From Acidimicrobiales bacterium (GTDB lineage Bacteria; Actinomycetota; Acidimicrobiia; Acidimicrobiales; JADJXE01): a DNA stretch of 64,000 nucleotides. The notes under the pieces are model-generated. The model was not told where the DNA came from, did not search any database, and saw only the letters and a list, made by a program, of their open reading frames with translations. The stretch is taken from the NCBI GenBank assembly GCA_016716005.1, contig JADJXE010000001.1, positions 1,687,001-1,751,000 on the forward strand, in the 5' to 3' direction. Made by a program: the position numbers and the translations under genes. Positions 11,502-19,990 of the stretch are shown here, in pieces (position 1 is the first letter of the stretch; the number at the start of each line of letters is the position of its first letter).

Positions 11502-12382
11502 TCACGGGCGACGGCGGCCAGGGTCGACGGCGCGGAGCAGGGCGTCGAGGGTGCGCACCGTGGGCACGGCCAGCCCGTGCTCGTCGGCCAGGCGCACCAC
11601 CACCCCGGTGAGGGCATCGACCTCGAGGGGCCGACCCGCCCGGCGATCCTGGAGGGTCGACGGCGTGGCGTCACCGGGGAGGGACTTGATGCCGGCCAGC
11701 ACCCGCTCGGCCAGACCGGGCTCGAGGCCGACCCCGACCGCGGCGCCCACGGCGGCCAGCCGTCGTGCAGCAGCGCCAGGGCCACGCCGTCGAGCCCGTC
11801 ACCGTCGAGGATGGCGCCCACGGGCAGCCCGGTCACGGCGCACAGCGAGTTCACGGTGACGTTCCCCATGAGCTTCTGCCACATGGCCACCCGCACGTCG
11901 GGCACCACGTGGCAGGGAACGCCGTGCTCCCGCAGCACGCCGGCCACGCGGGCGTCGTCGAGCACGAGGAAGCCGTTGGAGCGGTGCACCACGGTGACCG
12001 GGTCGACGCGCTCGCAGCCCGAGTAGACGACGGCGGCCACCACCGCGGGGTGGCGCCGGCGGAGCACCCCGGGGTTCTCGACCCCGTTCTGCACGGACAC
12101 GACGATCCCCCCGGGGTGGAGGGCCGCCGACACCGCTCCGGTGTCGTGCGACTTGGCGGCCACCAGGGTGAGGTCGTACGGCCCCTGCGGCGCGGCGACC
12201 ACCCGGACCGGGCCGGACCAGGGCCGCTCGTACGAGCGGAGCTCGAGGGGCTCCCCGGCGGCGAGCCGCTCGTAGGTGGCCCCGCGAGCCCAGCCCTCGA
12301 CGTCGGCGCCTCCTTCGGTGAGGCGGGCGAGGAGCCATCCTCCGATGGCCCCGACCCCGGCGACGAGGATGCGCACAGCCAC
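11502..12382 (-). CDS. panE: Ketopantoate reductase family protein (frameshifted)
   Basis: An NADPH-dependent 2-dehydropantoate 2-reductase-type enzyme; the family makes pantoate for coenzyme A, although paralogues act on other 2-oxo acids. The N-terminal Rossmann motif is VAGVGAIGGWLLARL. SVQNGVEN carries the conserved Asn, and MWQKLMGNVTVNSLCAVTGL carries the catalytic Lys and substrate Asn. The C-terminal helical domain (AGIKSLPGDATPSTLQDRRA, then LTGVVVRLADEHGLAVPTVR) follows after an indel near 11755. Start GTG 12382, with GTG 12376 as an alternative. It converges on the glycosylase gene, 40 bases apart, and follows mdh in the same direction. Confidence 0.8.
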
Positions 12383-12413
12383 ATCCTGGCCGACGGAGCG
12401 ACGCACGGCTGCG

Positions 12414-13186
12414 CTAGATCAGGCCGAGCCCTTCACCGCGTCGCCTCCTCGACCAGCTCGGCGACCGACTGCTCGATGCGCAGGCGCGAGAACTCGTTCC
12501 ACTCGAGGCCCTGCACGATCGAGTAGGTGCCGCCGGAGGTGGTGCAGGGGAACGACGAGATGATCCCCTCGGGCACGCCGTACGAGCCGTCGGACGGCAC
12601 CGCCATGCTCGCCCAGTCGCCCTCGGCGGTGCCGAGCGTCCAGGTGTGCACGTGACCGATGGCCGCGCTGGCGGCCGAGGCAGCGCTGGAGGCACCGCGC
12701 GCCTCGATGACCGCCGCACCGCGCTGCTGCACCGTGGGGATGAAGTCGCTCTCCAGCCAGGCCGGGTCGTCGACGACGTCGACCGCCGGCCGCCCGTCGA
12801 CCTCGGCGTTGAAGAGGTCGGGGTACTGGGTGGCCGAGTGGTTGCCCCAGATCGTCAGGCGGCGGATGGCGCTCACCGGCCGCCCCGTCTTGCGGGCCAG
12901 CTGCGCGACGGCGCGGTTGTGGTCGAGGCGGGTCATGGCCGTGAAGCGCTCGTGGGGCACGTTGGGCGCGTTGGCATGGCGATGAGCGCGTTGGTGTTGG
13001 CCGGGTTGCCCACCACCAGCACCCGGATGTCGGGAGCGGCGCTGTCGGAGATGGCCTTGCCCTGACCGTGAAGATGGCCCCGTTGGCCTGGAGCAGGTCG
13101 GCGCGGCTCGCGATGCGAAAGACGATGGCGTAGCCGATCTGGCCGGCGGCACCGGTGATGGCGACTCGGACGGGCGTCGTGCTCAT
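12414..13186 (-). CDS. mdh: Malate dehydrogenase with a large internal deletion (frameshifted)
   Basis: NAD-dependent oxidation of malate to oxaloacetate in the TCA cycle. The N-terminus ITGAAGQIGYAIVFRIAS, the catalytic region RFTAMTRLDHNRAVAQLA and TIWGNHSATQYPDLF with the proton-relay His, then GVPSDGSYGVPEG-type sequence identify the protein. However, FRIAS is followed at once by RADLLQANGAIF (junction about 13109). In the family about 70 residues lie between, including strands of the NAD fold and the mobile-loop Arg residues. Other indels occur at about 13067, 12976 and near the C-terminus, where the family ending VKGLGLI and a TAG at 12414 are reached after a shift. As written the enzyme could not work; missing sequence may be an assembly error. 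Confidence 0.85.
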
Positions 13187-13279
13187 GGCGACGACACTAC
13201 GCGCCGCGGGCCGTGGGCCACCAAGGCGCCCACCCACGATGCTGTGCCCGCCATCCGTTCCCCGAGACCTCTCGTCGGT

Positions 13280-14375
13280 TCACTGCCCTCGCTCAGCGGT
13301 CACGTCGAACACGAAGACGGTGCCGGTGATCACACCACCGCTGATGGTGCCCGTGAACGAGAGCGCCTCGTCCTCCTCGTCGGTGGGGTCGGTGCTGCAA
13401 CCGCTGATCTCCAGGTTCTCGTACGACACCTCGTCGAACTCGACGTTGATCGTCGTCATGGACGCCGGGCCGGTCCCGGAGACCACGATCCGATCCGTGC
13501 TCACGCAGGGCCTCGTCCCCTTCGAACTGCACCCAGATCGCCTCGAAGGTGACATCGACCGTCATGTCGGCTGTCCCTTCCCGAACCTCGATCACGACGC
13601 TCGACTCCCTGATCGTGACGAGCTCCTCGGCCCCGGCCACCGGCCTGACGGTGCCGACGTAGGTGACCGCACCAACGACGTCGGGTGAGGTCGGGTCGGT
13701 GTCGCTCGTGTAGCCGTCGGCGCCGTCGTCGTCCTCGCGTTCAGCCTCGGCCTGTCGTTCCGCTTCGGCCTCCTGGACACCTTCCGCGGGATGCAACCCA
13801 GGTCGCCGCCGCGACGCCGGGATACGTGCCGCGGCAGCGATGGCCAGGTGCCGGCCCCGACCGAGCAAGAGCCGCACATGGCCTATGATCTGGGGACCGA
13901 GTAGCCCTGCCGTCCGAGGAGGATCGCCATCTCCGACACGTAGCGCGAAGTCGGCCTCGGCCTCCTCCGCGCTCAGGCGGGCCACCTCCGCCTGTCCGGG
14001 GAGGAAGCCGAGAGCCACGAGCCCTGAGGGGCGGGGCCGGGGCGGGGGGGGGGGGTCGGCGGCATCGCCGACGACAGACGAGCACGCCGCCGGCGATCCG
14101 CCCGCCAGGACCCAGGCCCCGACGCACGGGCCTCGCCGAAGAGCCCACCGCCGCGGGCCGTGGGGGGGGGGGGGTTGTTTGTGGGGGGCCACGACCACCT
14201 GGTCGGCGGTGTAGCCCCGTCGAAGGCCCATGACGACGAAGAAGGCGCCTTCGTCACCCCAACGCCCGACCCGCCGGCCGGGGGAGGCGGTCGTCGCCCC
14301 CGTCACTTCGTCGGCGCACGCCAGCGCGAGGCAGGCCACGGCGAAGGCCGCCACACTGGTCGAGCCGTGCGACAC
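13280..14375 (-). CDS. Putative exported repeat protein of unknown function (frameshifted)
   Basis: I do not recognise the family. A GTG at 14375 would start a product with a hydrophobic N-terminus (VAAFAVACLALACA) that resembles a secretion signal; a clear lipobox is not present. Two similar helical pieces follow: GDEGAFFVVMGLRRGYTADQ and, after a shift, SEMAILLGRQGYSVPQIIGH, both carrying a GY-x3-Q-hydrophobic motif, which suggests tandem repeats. A charged linker (EAEAERQAEAEREDDDGADG) leads to a beta-rich C-terminal domain (VVGAVTYVGTVRPV, SSVVIEVREGTADMTVDVTF, GTISGGVITGTVFVFDVTAE). Two 13-G tracts lie inside. Frameshifts near 14165, 14050, 13910 and 13500 make the exact product uncertain. 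Confidence 0.45.
14044..14056. repeat. Homopolymer tract of 13 G
   Basis: Thirteen consecutive G residues on the + strand (poly-C in the minus-strand coding sense) inside the putative exported repeat protein. Such tracts are easily miscounted in sequencing and can also slip in vivo. Confidence 0.9.
14162..14174. repeat. Second homopolymer tract of 13 G
   Basis: A second run of exactly 13 G, followed by TTGTTTGT and a further six G, 105 bases after the first and in the same gene. The surrounding TTGTTTGT is unusually A/T-rich for this genome. Confidence 0.9.
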
Positions 14376-14402
14376 CCACGCCCGGCGTGGATCCTCATGT
14401 GC

Positions 14403-16046
14403 TCAGCTGGACCGGGTCCCTCGGGCCGGCCAGGGGCGAACGTCCCGGGTCGCTCGACCACCCGTGATCTGCCAACCACATGCCCACGGCGGTGGGCGCC
14501 GCGGTCCACGAGCTCCCTGCGGGCCATCGAGCGGGGCGAACGCGAGAGCAGCCCGGCCGACGTGGCCGGGCTGCTCGGTCGATTCCCCGGCGGGCGCTCG
14601 GCCGCCGTGCTCGGAGCGGCGGCGCGCCCAGAGCTGGATGGACTTGATCTCCACGAACTCCTCGAGGCCGAACTTGCCGAGCCGTGCCTCCGCCCCGACT
14701 GCTTGTAGCCACCGAACGGGGCCATCGGGTTGAACTTCTGGCCGTTGATGTCGACCTGGCCGGTGCGCAGCCGGCGGGCGACGCGCATCGCCCGGTCGGT
14801 GTCGTTGGAGAAGACGGCACCGTGCAGGCCGTAGATCGAGTCGTTCGCGATGCGAACGGCGTCGTCCTCGTCCTCGTAGCCGATGATCGACAGCACCGGT
14901 CCGGAAGATCTCTCCTCCGGCGATCGTCATGTCGTTGGTCACGTTGGCGAAGACCGTCGGCTTCACGAAGAAGCCGGCGTCGAGGTGATCGGGCTCCTCG
15001 GGACCGCCGGCCACCAGCGTGGCACCCTCGTCGATGCCCTTGCGGATGTACTCGCGCACGCGGTCGCGCTGGGCATGGGACACGAGCGGCCCGAGGGTGG
15101 TCTCGCTCTGGAGGGCGTGGCCAACGGTGTAGCCCTCCGCCACCTGCCTGGCCACGGCTGCGGCCTCGTCGATCCTGTCCTTGGGCACGAGCATGCGGGT
15201 CCACGCGATGCAGGTCTGGCCCGAGTTCAGGTAGCAGGAGCCGATCGCCTTGGGCACGGCATCGGCCAGGTCGACGTCGTCGAGCATGATCGCCGCCGAC
15301 TTGCCGCCCATCTCGAGGTGCACCCGCTTCACGGTGTGGGCGGCGACCTCCGAGATCCGCTTGCCCGCCCGGGTCGACCCGGTGAACGACACCATGTCGA
15401 CGTCGGGGTGGGCGGCGATGGCCTCGCCCACCACGGGGCCGTAGCCCGACACCAGGTTGAACACGCCTGCCGGGAGCCCCACGTCGTGGACGATCTCGGC
15501 CAGCATGAAGGCGCTCAGGGGGGCGACCTCGCTCGGCTTGAGCACGATCGTGCACCCCGCGACCAGCGCCGGGGCCACCTTGCACACGACCTGGTGGAGC
15601 GGGTAGTTCCAGGGCGTGATGGCGCCGACCACGCCGACCGGCTCCCGCAGCACCAGCGAGTCGCCGACCCGCTCCTCGAACGGGAAGTCCTTGCCGATCT
15701 CCACGTAGCTGCTCATCACCGCGGCCGGCAGGCCGGCCTGGATCATCATTGCCAGGTTGATCGGCATGCCGACCTCGCGGGCGACCACCTGGCCGATCTC
15801 GGCCATCCGGGTCTGGAGGCCCTCGGCCAGGCGCTGCACGTACTTCATCCGCTCCTCGGCGGGGGTGAGCTCCCACGCCTCGAAGGCGGCCCGGGCCGCC
15901 GCGACGGCGCGGTCGACGTCGTCGGCCGTGCCCTCGGGCACCGTGCCCATGGGCTCCTCGGTCGAGGCGTCGTGCACCTCGATGGCCCCGGCACCGCTGG
16001 ACGCCACCCAGGCGCCATCGATGTACACCTTGTCGTGGACGTGCAT
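14403..16046 (-). CDS. NAD(P)-dependent aldehyde dehydrogenase
   Basis: A soluble aldehyde dehydrogenase oxidising an unspecified aldehyde to its acid. ATG 16046 is preceded by GGAGGAG. Visible motifs are ITPWNYPLHQVVCKVAPALV and KPSEVAPL (cofactor site), FTGSTRAGKRI, the general-base segment LEMGGKSA, and GQTCIAWTRM with the catalytic Cys. The C-terminal half crosses an indel near 14900 (IGYEDEDDAVRIANDSIYGL) and another near 14705, ending with FGLEEFVEIKSIQL at about 14640, where family members normally stop. No stop codon occurs there in any frame; this frame runs to 14403, adding about 75 Arg/Pro-rich residues that are probably artefactual. Upstream of it lies metF. Confidence 0.85.
   Translation of the reverse strand: MHVHDKVYIDGAWVASSGAGAIEVHDASTEEPMGTVPEGTADDVDRAVAAARAAFEAWELTPAEERMKYVQRLAEGLQTRMAEIGQVVAREVGMPINLAMMIQAGLPAAVMSSYVEIGKDFPFEERVGDSLVLREPVGVVGAITPWNYPLHQVVCKVAPALVAGCTIVLKPSEVAPLSAFMLAEIVHDVGLPAGVFNLVSGYGPVVGEAIAAHPDVDMVSFTGSTRAGKRISEVAAHTVKRVHLEMGGKSAAIMLDDVDLADAVPKAIGSCYLNSGQTCIAWTRMLVPKDRIDEAAAVARQVAEGYTVGHALQSETTLGPLVSHAQRDRVREYIRKGIDEGATLVAGGPEEPDHLDAGFFVKPTVFANVTNDMTIAGGEIFRTGAVDHRLRGRGRRRSHRERLDLRPARCRLLQRHRPGDARRPPAAHRPGRHQRPEVQPDGPVRWLQAVGAEARLGKFGLEEFVEIKSIQLWARRRSEHGGRAPAGESTEQPGHVGRAALAFAPLDGPQGARGPRRPPPWACGWQITGGRATRDVRPWPARGTRSS
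14546..14576. terminator. Strong stem-loop near the 3' end of the aldehyde dehydrogenase gene
   Basis: A perfect 13-bp stem, GAGCAGCCCGGCC and its complement, encloses the loop GACGT. It lies about 65 bases past the usual end of aldehyde dehydrogenase homology, which is the right place for a terminator. It would be inside the coding frame as written, which argues that the real stop was lost through an indel. Confidence 0.5.
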
Positions 16047-16125
16047 CGGGTCTCCTCCCCACGCGACGCTGCTTCCGTGCGAGCCTACCGACGACGCCGC
16101 CCGAACGGCCACGGGGCTCGGCGAC

Positions 16126-16141
16126 GCGCCCGGACGGGCGC
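16126..16141 (-). terminator. Possible weak terminator after metF
   Basis: GCGCCCG-GA-CGGGCGC forms a short hairpin 14 bases after the metF stop and before the aldehyde dehydrogenase start. It is short and has no T-run, so it may not function. Confidence 0.35.
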
Positions 16142-16154
16142 CACCGGGCTCGCC

Positions 16155-17012
16155 CTACGCCAGCGCCAGACCCAGGTTCGACGCGATCTCGCGGGTCGCG
16201 GTGGAGCGGTTGAGCGTGTAGAAGTGCAGCCCCGGCACCCCGTGGGCCAGGAGCTCCGCGCACAGCTCGGTGGCTGCCTCGACACCGATCCGGCGGACCT
16301 CGTCGGGGCCGTCGGCGGCCCGCAGCCGCTCGGCCAGGGCCGGCGGGAAGGCCGCGCCCGACATCCGGGCCATGCGCTCGACCTGGCCGACGTTGGTGAC
16401 CGGCATGATCCCGGGGATCACCGGCTTGTCCACGCCCAGAGCGGCCAGCTCGTCGACCATCCGCCGGTAGTGCAGGGCGTCGAAGAAGAACTGGGTGATG
16501 GCGAAGTCGGCCACGCGCAGCTTCTCGGCGAGGTGCCGGCGGTCGGAGGCCAGGTCGGGCGAGCGGGGATGGCCTTCGGGGTGGGCCGCGACGCCGACGG
16601 AGAAGGCCCCGACGGTGTGGGCCAGCTCCACCAGCTCGAGCGCGTAGTGCAGCTCGGTGGGCGGCGCGTCCGGGTCGGTGGGGGGATCGCCCGCCAGCGC
16701 GAGGATGTTCTCCACGCCGGCCTCGCGGTAGCCGGCGAGGATCTCGACGAGGTCGGAGCGGGCGTGGGCCGCGCACGTGAGGTGCGCCATCGGCGTCATC
16801 GCCGTGTCGCGGAGGATCCGCACCACGATCTCGTGGGTGCGGGCACGGGTGGAGCCGCCCGCGCCGTACGTGACGGACACGAACGAGGGCCCGAGCGGTT
16901 CGAGCTCCTCGAGGGCGCGGCTGAGGGCCTCCTCGGCCTCGGGCGTCTTGGGCGGGAAGAACTCGAACGAGACGGTGGGGCCGGCCTGCAGCAGGTCGCT
17001 GATGCGGGTCAC
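16155..17012 (-). CDS. metF: 5,10-Methylenetetrahydrofolate reductase
   Basis: Reduces methylene-THF to methyl-THF for methionine synthesis, with FAD as cofactor. The 285-residue protein matches the bacterial MetF length. SFEFFPPKTPEAEEAL carries the catalytic Glu near the N-terminus, FVSVTYGAGGSTRARTHEIV the folate/FAD region, AHLTCAAHARSDL follows, and NILALAGDPP is the family signature; ADFAITQFFFDALHYRRMVD contains the substrate-site Gln-Phe. The GTG start at 17012 overlaps the folD stop as GTGA, so translation is probably coupled. It is the last gene of the purN-purH-folD-metF operon, which groups folate one-carbon interconversion with its use in purine synthesis. Confidence 0.95.
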   Translation of the reverse strand: MTRISDLLQAGPTVSFEFFPPKTPEAEEALSRALEELEPLGPSFVSVTYGAGGSTRARTHEIVVRILRDTAMTPMAHLTCAAHARSDLVEILAGYREAGVENILALAGDPPTDPDAPPTELHYALELVELAHTVGAFSVGVAAHPEGHPRSPDLASDRRHLAEKLRVADFAITQFFFDALHYRRMVDELAALGVDKPVIPGIMPVTNVGQVERMARMSGAAFPPALAERLRAADGPDEVRRIGVEAATELCAELLAHGVPGLHFYTLNRSTATREIASNLGLALA

Positions 17013-17878
17013 GGGCGCGTCGCCCCCGACCGGCGCCGAGCCGCCTCGACCGTGTTGCTGAGCAGCATGGCCACGGTCATGGGCCCCACCCCGCCGAGGC
17101 GGGGGGTGATCCAGCCGGCCACGTCGGCCACGTCATCCCGCACGTCGGAGAGGATCTTCTTGCCGTCCCTCGTGATCCCCGCCCCCACCACCGCGGCGCC
17201 CGGCTTGACCATGTCGGGGGTGACGAGCCCGGGGGTGCCGGCCGCGGCCACGAGGACGTCGGCCTGCCTGGTGTAGGCGCCCAGGTCGCCGACCCCGGTG
17301 TGCACCACGGTGACCGCGGCGTTGGCGTGCGGCCGCTTGAGGGCGAGCAGCAGCGCCAGGGGGCGCCCGATCGTGAGCCCACGACCGATGATCACCACGT
17401 GGCGGCCCTCGATGGGCACCCCGTTGGCCACGAGCAGCTCCTGGATGCCGTGCGGCGTGCACGGCAGCGGTCCGGGCGTGCCCATGACCAGCTTCCCCAG
17501 GTTCACCGGGTGGAGGCCGTCGGCGTCCTTGGCCGGGTCGACGGCCAGCAGCGCGGCCTCCTCGTCGAGGTGACCGGGCAGCGGCAGCTGCACCAGGTAG
17601 GCGTCGACGGCGGGGTCGGCGTTGAACCGCCCGATGACATCGAGGAGCTGCTCCTGGGCGGTGTCGGCCGGGAGGTGCGCGTGGATCGACGCGATGCCGA
17701 CCTCGTCGCAGGCGCGGATCTTGGCACCGACGTAGGTGGCGCTGGCACCGTCGTCGCCGACGAGGATGGTGCCCAGCCCGGGCCGGACGCCGGCGACGGC
17801 CAGCTCGGCCGTGGCGGTGGCGAGGTCGGCGCGGATCGCGGCTGCGAGGGCCGCGCCGTCGAGCAGCTGCGCGGCCAT
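17009..17878 (-). CDS. folD: Bifunctional methylenetetrahydrofolate dehydrogenase/cyclohydrolase
   Basis: Interconverts methylene-, methenyl- and formyl-THF, using NADP. It has 289 residues, the usual length. ATYVGAKIRACDEVGI contains the Tyr-x3-Lys active-site pair, VQLPLPGHLDE is the folate loop, DGLHPVNLGKL and PCTPHGIQELL follow, and GRGLTIGRPLALLL is the nucleotide-binding turn (most relatives have GRSxxVGxP; Gly replaces Ser here). The ATG 17878 shares ATGA with the purH stop, and its own stop overlaps metF. The formyl-THF it makes feeds PurN and PurH encoded just upstream. Confidence 0.95.
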   Translation of the reverse strand: MAAQLLDGAALAAAIRADLATATAELAVAGVRPGLGTILVGDDGASATYVGAKIRACDEVGIASIHAHLPADTAQEQLLDVIGRFNADPAVDAYLVQLPLPGHLDEEAALLAVDPAKDADGLHPVNLGKLVMGTPGPLPCTPHGIQELLVANGVPIEGRHVVIIGRGLTIGRPLALLLALKRPHANAAVTVVHTGVGDLGAYTRQADVLVAAAGTPGLVTPDMVKPGAAVVGAGITRDGKKILSDVRDDVADVAGWITPRLGGVGPMTVAMLLSNTVEAARRRSGATRP

Positions 17879-19371
17879 CAGTGCCGGAAGTGCCGCTCGC
17901 CGGTGAACACCATGGCCACCCCGTGCTCGTCCGCCGCCGCGATCACCTCGTCGTCGCGCACCGACCCGCCGGGCTGGATCACCGCGGTGACCCCGGCCGC
18001 GACGGACGCGTCGAGGCCGTCGCGGAACGGGAAGAAGGCGTCGCTGGCGCACACGCCGCCCGCGGCCCGGCCGTCGGCCTTGCGAGCCGCGATCTGCACG
18101 GCGTCGACCCGGCTCTGCTGGCCGGCGCCGATGCCCACGGCCTGCCCGCCGCGCGCCGCCAGCACGATGGCGTTGCTCTTCACGGCCGCGCAGACGGTCC
18201 AGGCGAACTCGAGGTCTGCCCACTGGTCCTCGGTGGGCGGGACCGCGGTGACGACCCGCCAGGCCGCCCGATCGACCGGCACGCGGTCGGCCTGCTGGGC
18301 GAGCAGACCGCCGTCGATCGACCGGAGGTCGAGGGCGACCGGGGACGGCGGTGCTGCCTCGAGGACCCGGAGGTTCCTCCTCGCGAGGAGGACGTCGAGC
18401 GCACCCGGCTCGTAGCCCGGGGCGACCACCACCTCGGTGAACACCGGCGCGAGGGCCTCGGCCAGGCTCACCGGCACCGGCCGGTTGACGGCCACGATGC
18501 CGCCGAAGGCCGAGGTGGGGTCGCACTCGTTGGCGAGGGTGTAGGCGGTGGTGGGGTGGTCGGCGACCGCCGCCCCGCAGGGGTTGGCGTGCTTGATGAT
18601 CGCCACCGCCGGGCGGTCCCCGAGGTCGTGGACGAGCCGCCAGGCCGCCTCGGTGTCGTACAGGTTGAGGTAGCTGAGCTCCTTGCCGCCGTGCTGGACG
18701 GCGTCGTCCCACCACGAGTGGCGGCCCACGAACCGGTAGCGGGCCCCCTGCTGGTGGGGGTTCTCGCCGTAGCGGAGGGACTGGGCGCGCTCGAGCGCCA
18801 GGTTGAGCGTGGGGGGCAGCAGCTCGTCGCGGTCGAGCCAGGCGACGATGGCGGCGTCGTACGCGGCGGTGTGGGCGAAGGCGGTCCGCGCCAGCCGGCG
18901 CCTGGTCTCGTCGGAGAGCCTGCCGGCACCCCGCAGCTCGTCGAGGACCGCGCCGTAGTCGGCCGGGTCGACCACCACCCCCACGTGGGCGTGGTTCTTG
19001 GCCGCGGCCCGGACCATCGCCGGCCCGCCGATGTCGATCAGCTCCACCGAGGGGTTCGCTCGGAACGGGTAGAGGTTCACCACCACCAGGTCGAACGGCT
19101 GGATCCCGTGGCGCTCCAGGTCGGCCAGGTGCTCGGGCTGCGAGAGGTCGGCGAGGATGCCGCCGTGGATGCTCGGGTGGAGGGTCACCACCCGGTGGCC
19201 GAGCATCTCGGGCATGCCGGTCACGTCGGCGACCTCGGTGCAGGGCAGCCCGGCCTCGGCCAGGGCCCGCGAGGTGCCACCGCTCGACACCAGCTCGCAG
19301 CCCAGGTCGACGAGACCCCGACCCAGCTCGACGACGCCCGTCTTGTCGTACACGGACAGCAGCGCTCTCAC
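17878..19371 (-). CDS. purH: Bifunctional AICAR transformylase/IMP cyclohydrolase
   Basis: Carries out the last two steps of IMP synthesis. The N-terminal IMP cyclohydrolase (MGS-like) domain shows SVYDKTGVVELGRGL, SSGGTSRALAEAG, VADVTGMPEMLGHRVVTLHP and HGGILADL. The transformylase domain shows LRYGENPHQQGARY, KELSYLNLYDTEAAWRL, IIKHANPCG with the catalytic Lys-His, and the C-terminal AFFPFRDGLDASVAAGVTAV and QPGGSVRDDEVI. Length about 497 residues, near the family norm. GTG 19371 overlaps the purN stop (GTGA) and the TGA stop shares a base with the folD ATG. Confidence 0.95.
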   Translation of the reverse strand: MRALLSVYDKTGVVELGRGLVDLGCELVSSGGTSRALAEAGLPCTEVADVTGMPEMLGHRVVTLHPSIHGGILADLSQPEHLADLERHGIQPFDLVVVNLYPFRANPSVELIDIGGPAMVRAAAKNHAHVGVVVDPADYGAVLDELRGAGRLSDETRRRLARTAFAHTAAYDAAIVAWLDRDELLPPTLNLALERAQSLRYGENPHQQGARYRFVGRHSWWDDAVQHGGKELSYLNLYDTEAAWRLVHDLGDRPAVAIIKHANPCGAAVADHPTTAYTLANECDPTSAFGGIVAVNRPVPVSLAEALAPVFTEVVVAPGYEPGALDVLLARRNLRVLEAAPPSPVALDLRSIDGGLLAQQADRVPVDRAAWRVVTAVPPTEDQWADLEFAWTVCAAVKSNAIVLAARGGQAVGIGAGQQSRVDAVQIAARKADGRAAGGVCASDAFFPFRDGLDASVAAGVTAVIQPGGSVRDDEVIAAADEHGVAMVFTGERHFRH

Positions 19372-19920
19372 GGCGACGCCTCCAGCAGGTCGGCGATCGT
19401 GCGGGGGGAGGTCGCGTCCACCGCCTTGATCCGCTCGTGCAGGCTCGACGGTGTCGCCGGGCAGCACGGGCACGGCCTCCTGGGCGAGGATCGGCCCCTC
19501 GTCGACCGCCGGGGTGGCGACGTGCACCGTGCAGCCGGTGACCTTCACCCCGGCGGCCAGGGCGTCGGGCACCGCGTGGGCCCCGCGGAAGGCGGGCAGG
19601 AGGGACGGGTGCGTGTTGACCACACGACCGTCGAAGGCGTCGAACATCTCTCGGCCCAGGATGGTCATGAACCCGGCCATGGCAACCAGCTCCACCGCGT
19701 GCTCCCGCAGGGCGGCGACCACGCGGGACGTGTAGGCGTCGCGGTCGAAGCCCGCGCCGAAGGTGTCGCGCTCGACCAGCACCGCCGGCAGGCCCGCCGC
19801 CGACGCCACGTCGAGCGCCCGGCACGGACGGTCGACGAGCACGACCACGACCGGCAAGCCCCTCCCGAGGATCGCCTCGAGGATGGTGCCGCTCCCGGAT
19901 GCGAGCACGCCCAACCGCAC
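19368..19920 (-). CDS. purN: Phosphoribosylglycinamide formyltransferase (one frameshift)
   Basis: Transfers a formyl group from 10-formyl-THF to GAR in purine synthesis. GTG 19920 begins RLGVLASGSGTILEAIL, the phosphoribosyl/nucleotide loop. LVAMAGFMTILG and VVNTHPSLLPAFRGAHAVPD hold the catalytic Asn-His, and GCTVHVATPAVDEGPILAQE the catalytic Asp. A one-base indel near 19450 shifts the frame after PVLPGDTVE; joining frames gives a short helical tail (HERIKAVDATSPRTIADLL) ending at the TGA that overlaps purH. The total of about 184 residues is slightly below the typical 190-200. First gene of the operon. Confidence 0.9.
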
Positions 19921-19970
19921 CCCTGGACGCTACCAGCGCCCCCGTCCGACCCCGGCTGGCGCAGCGGGCC

Positions 19971-19986
19971 CCCGGGGCACCCCGGG
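19971..19986 (-). terminator. Possible terminator after the aquaporin gene
   Basis: CCCGGGG-CA-CCCCGGG lies five bases past the aquaporin stop and before purN, in the same direction. The stem is 6-7 bp with a very tight loop and no T-run, so the call is tentative. Confidence 0.4.
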
Positions 19987-19990
19987 CCGG

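Noticed and set aside
14883..17276. A 797-codon open frame on the + strand opposite the aldehyde dehydrogenase and metF
   Set aside because: It mirrors real minus-strand genes; the product is rich in His, Gly and Arg with no family match, a usual by-product of GC-rich coding DNA.
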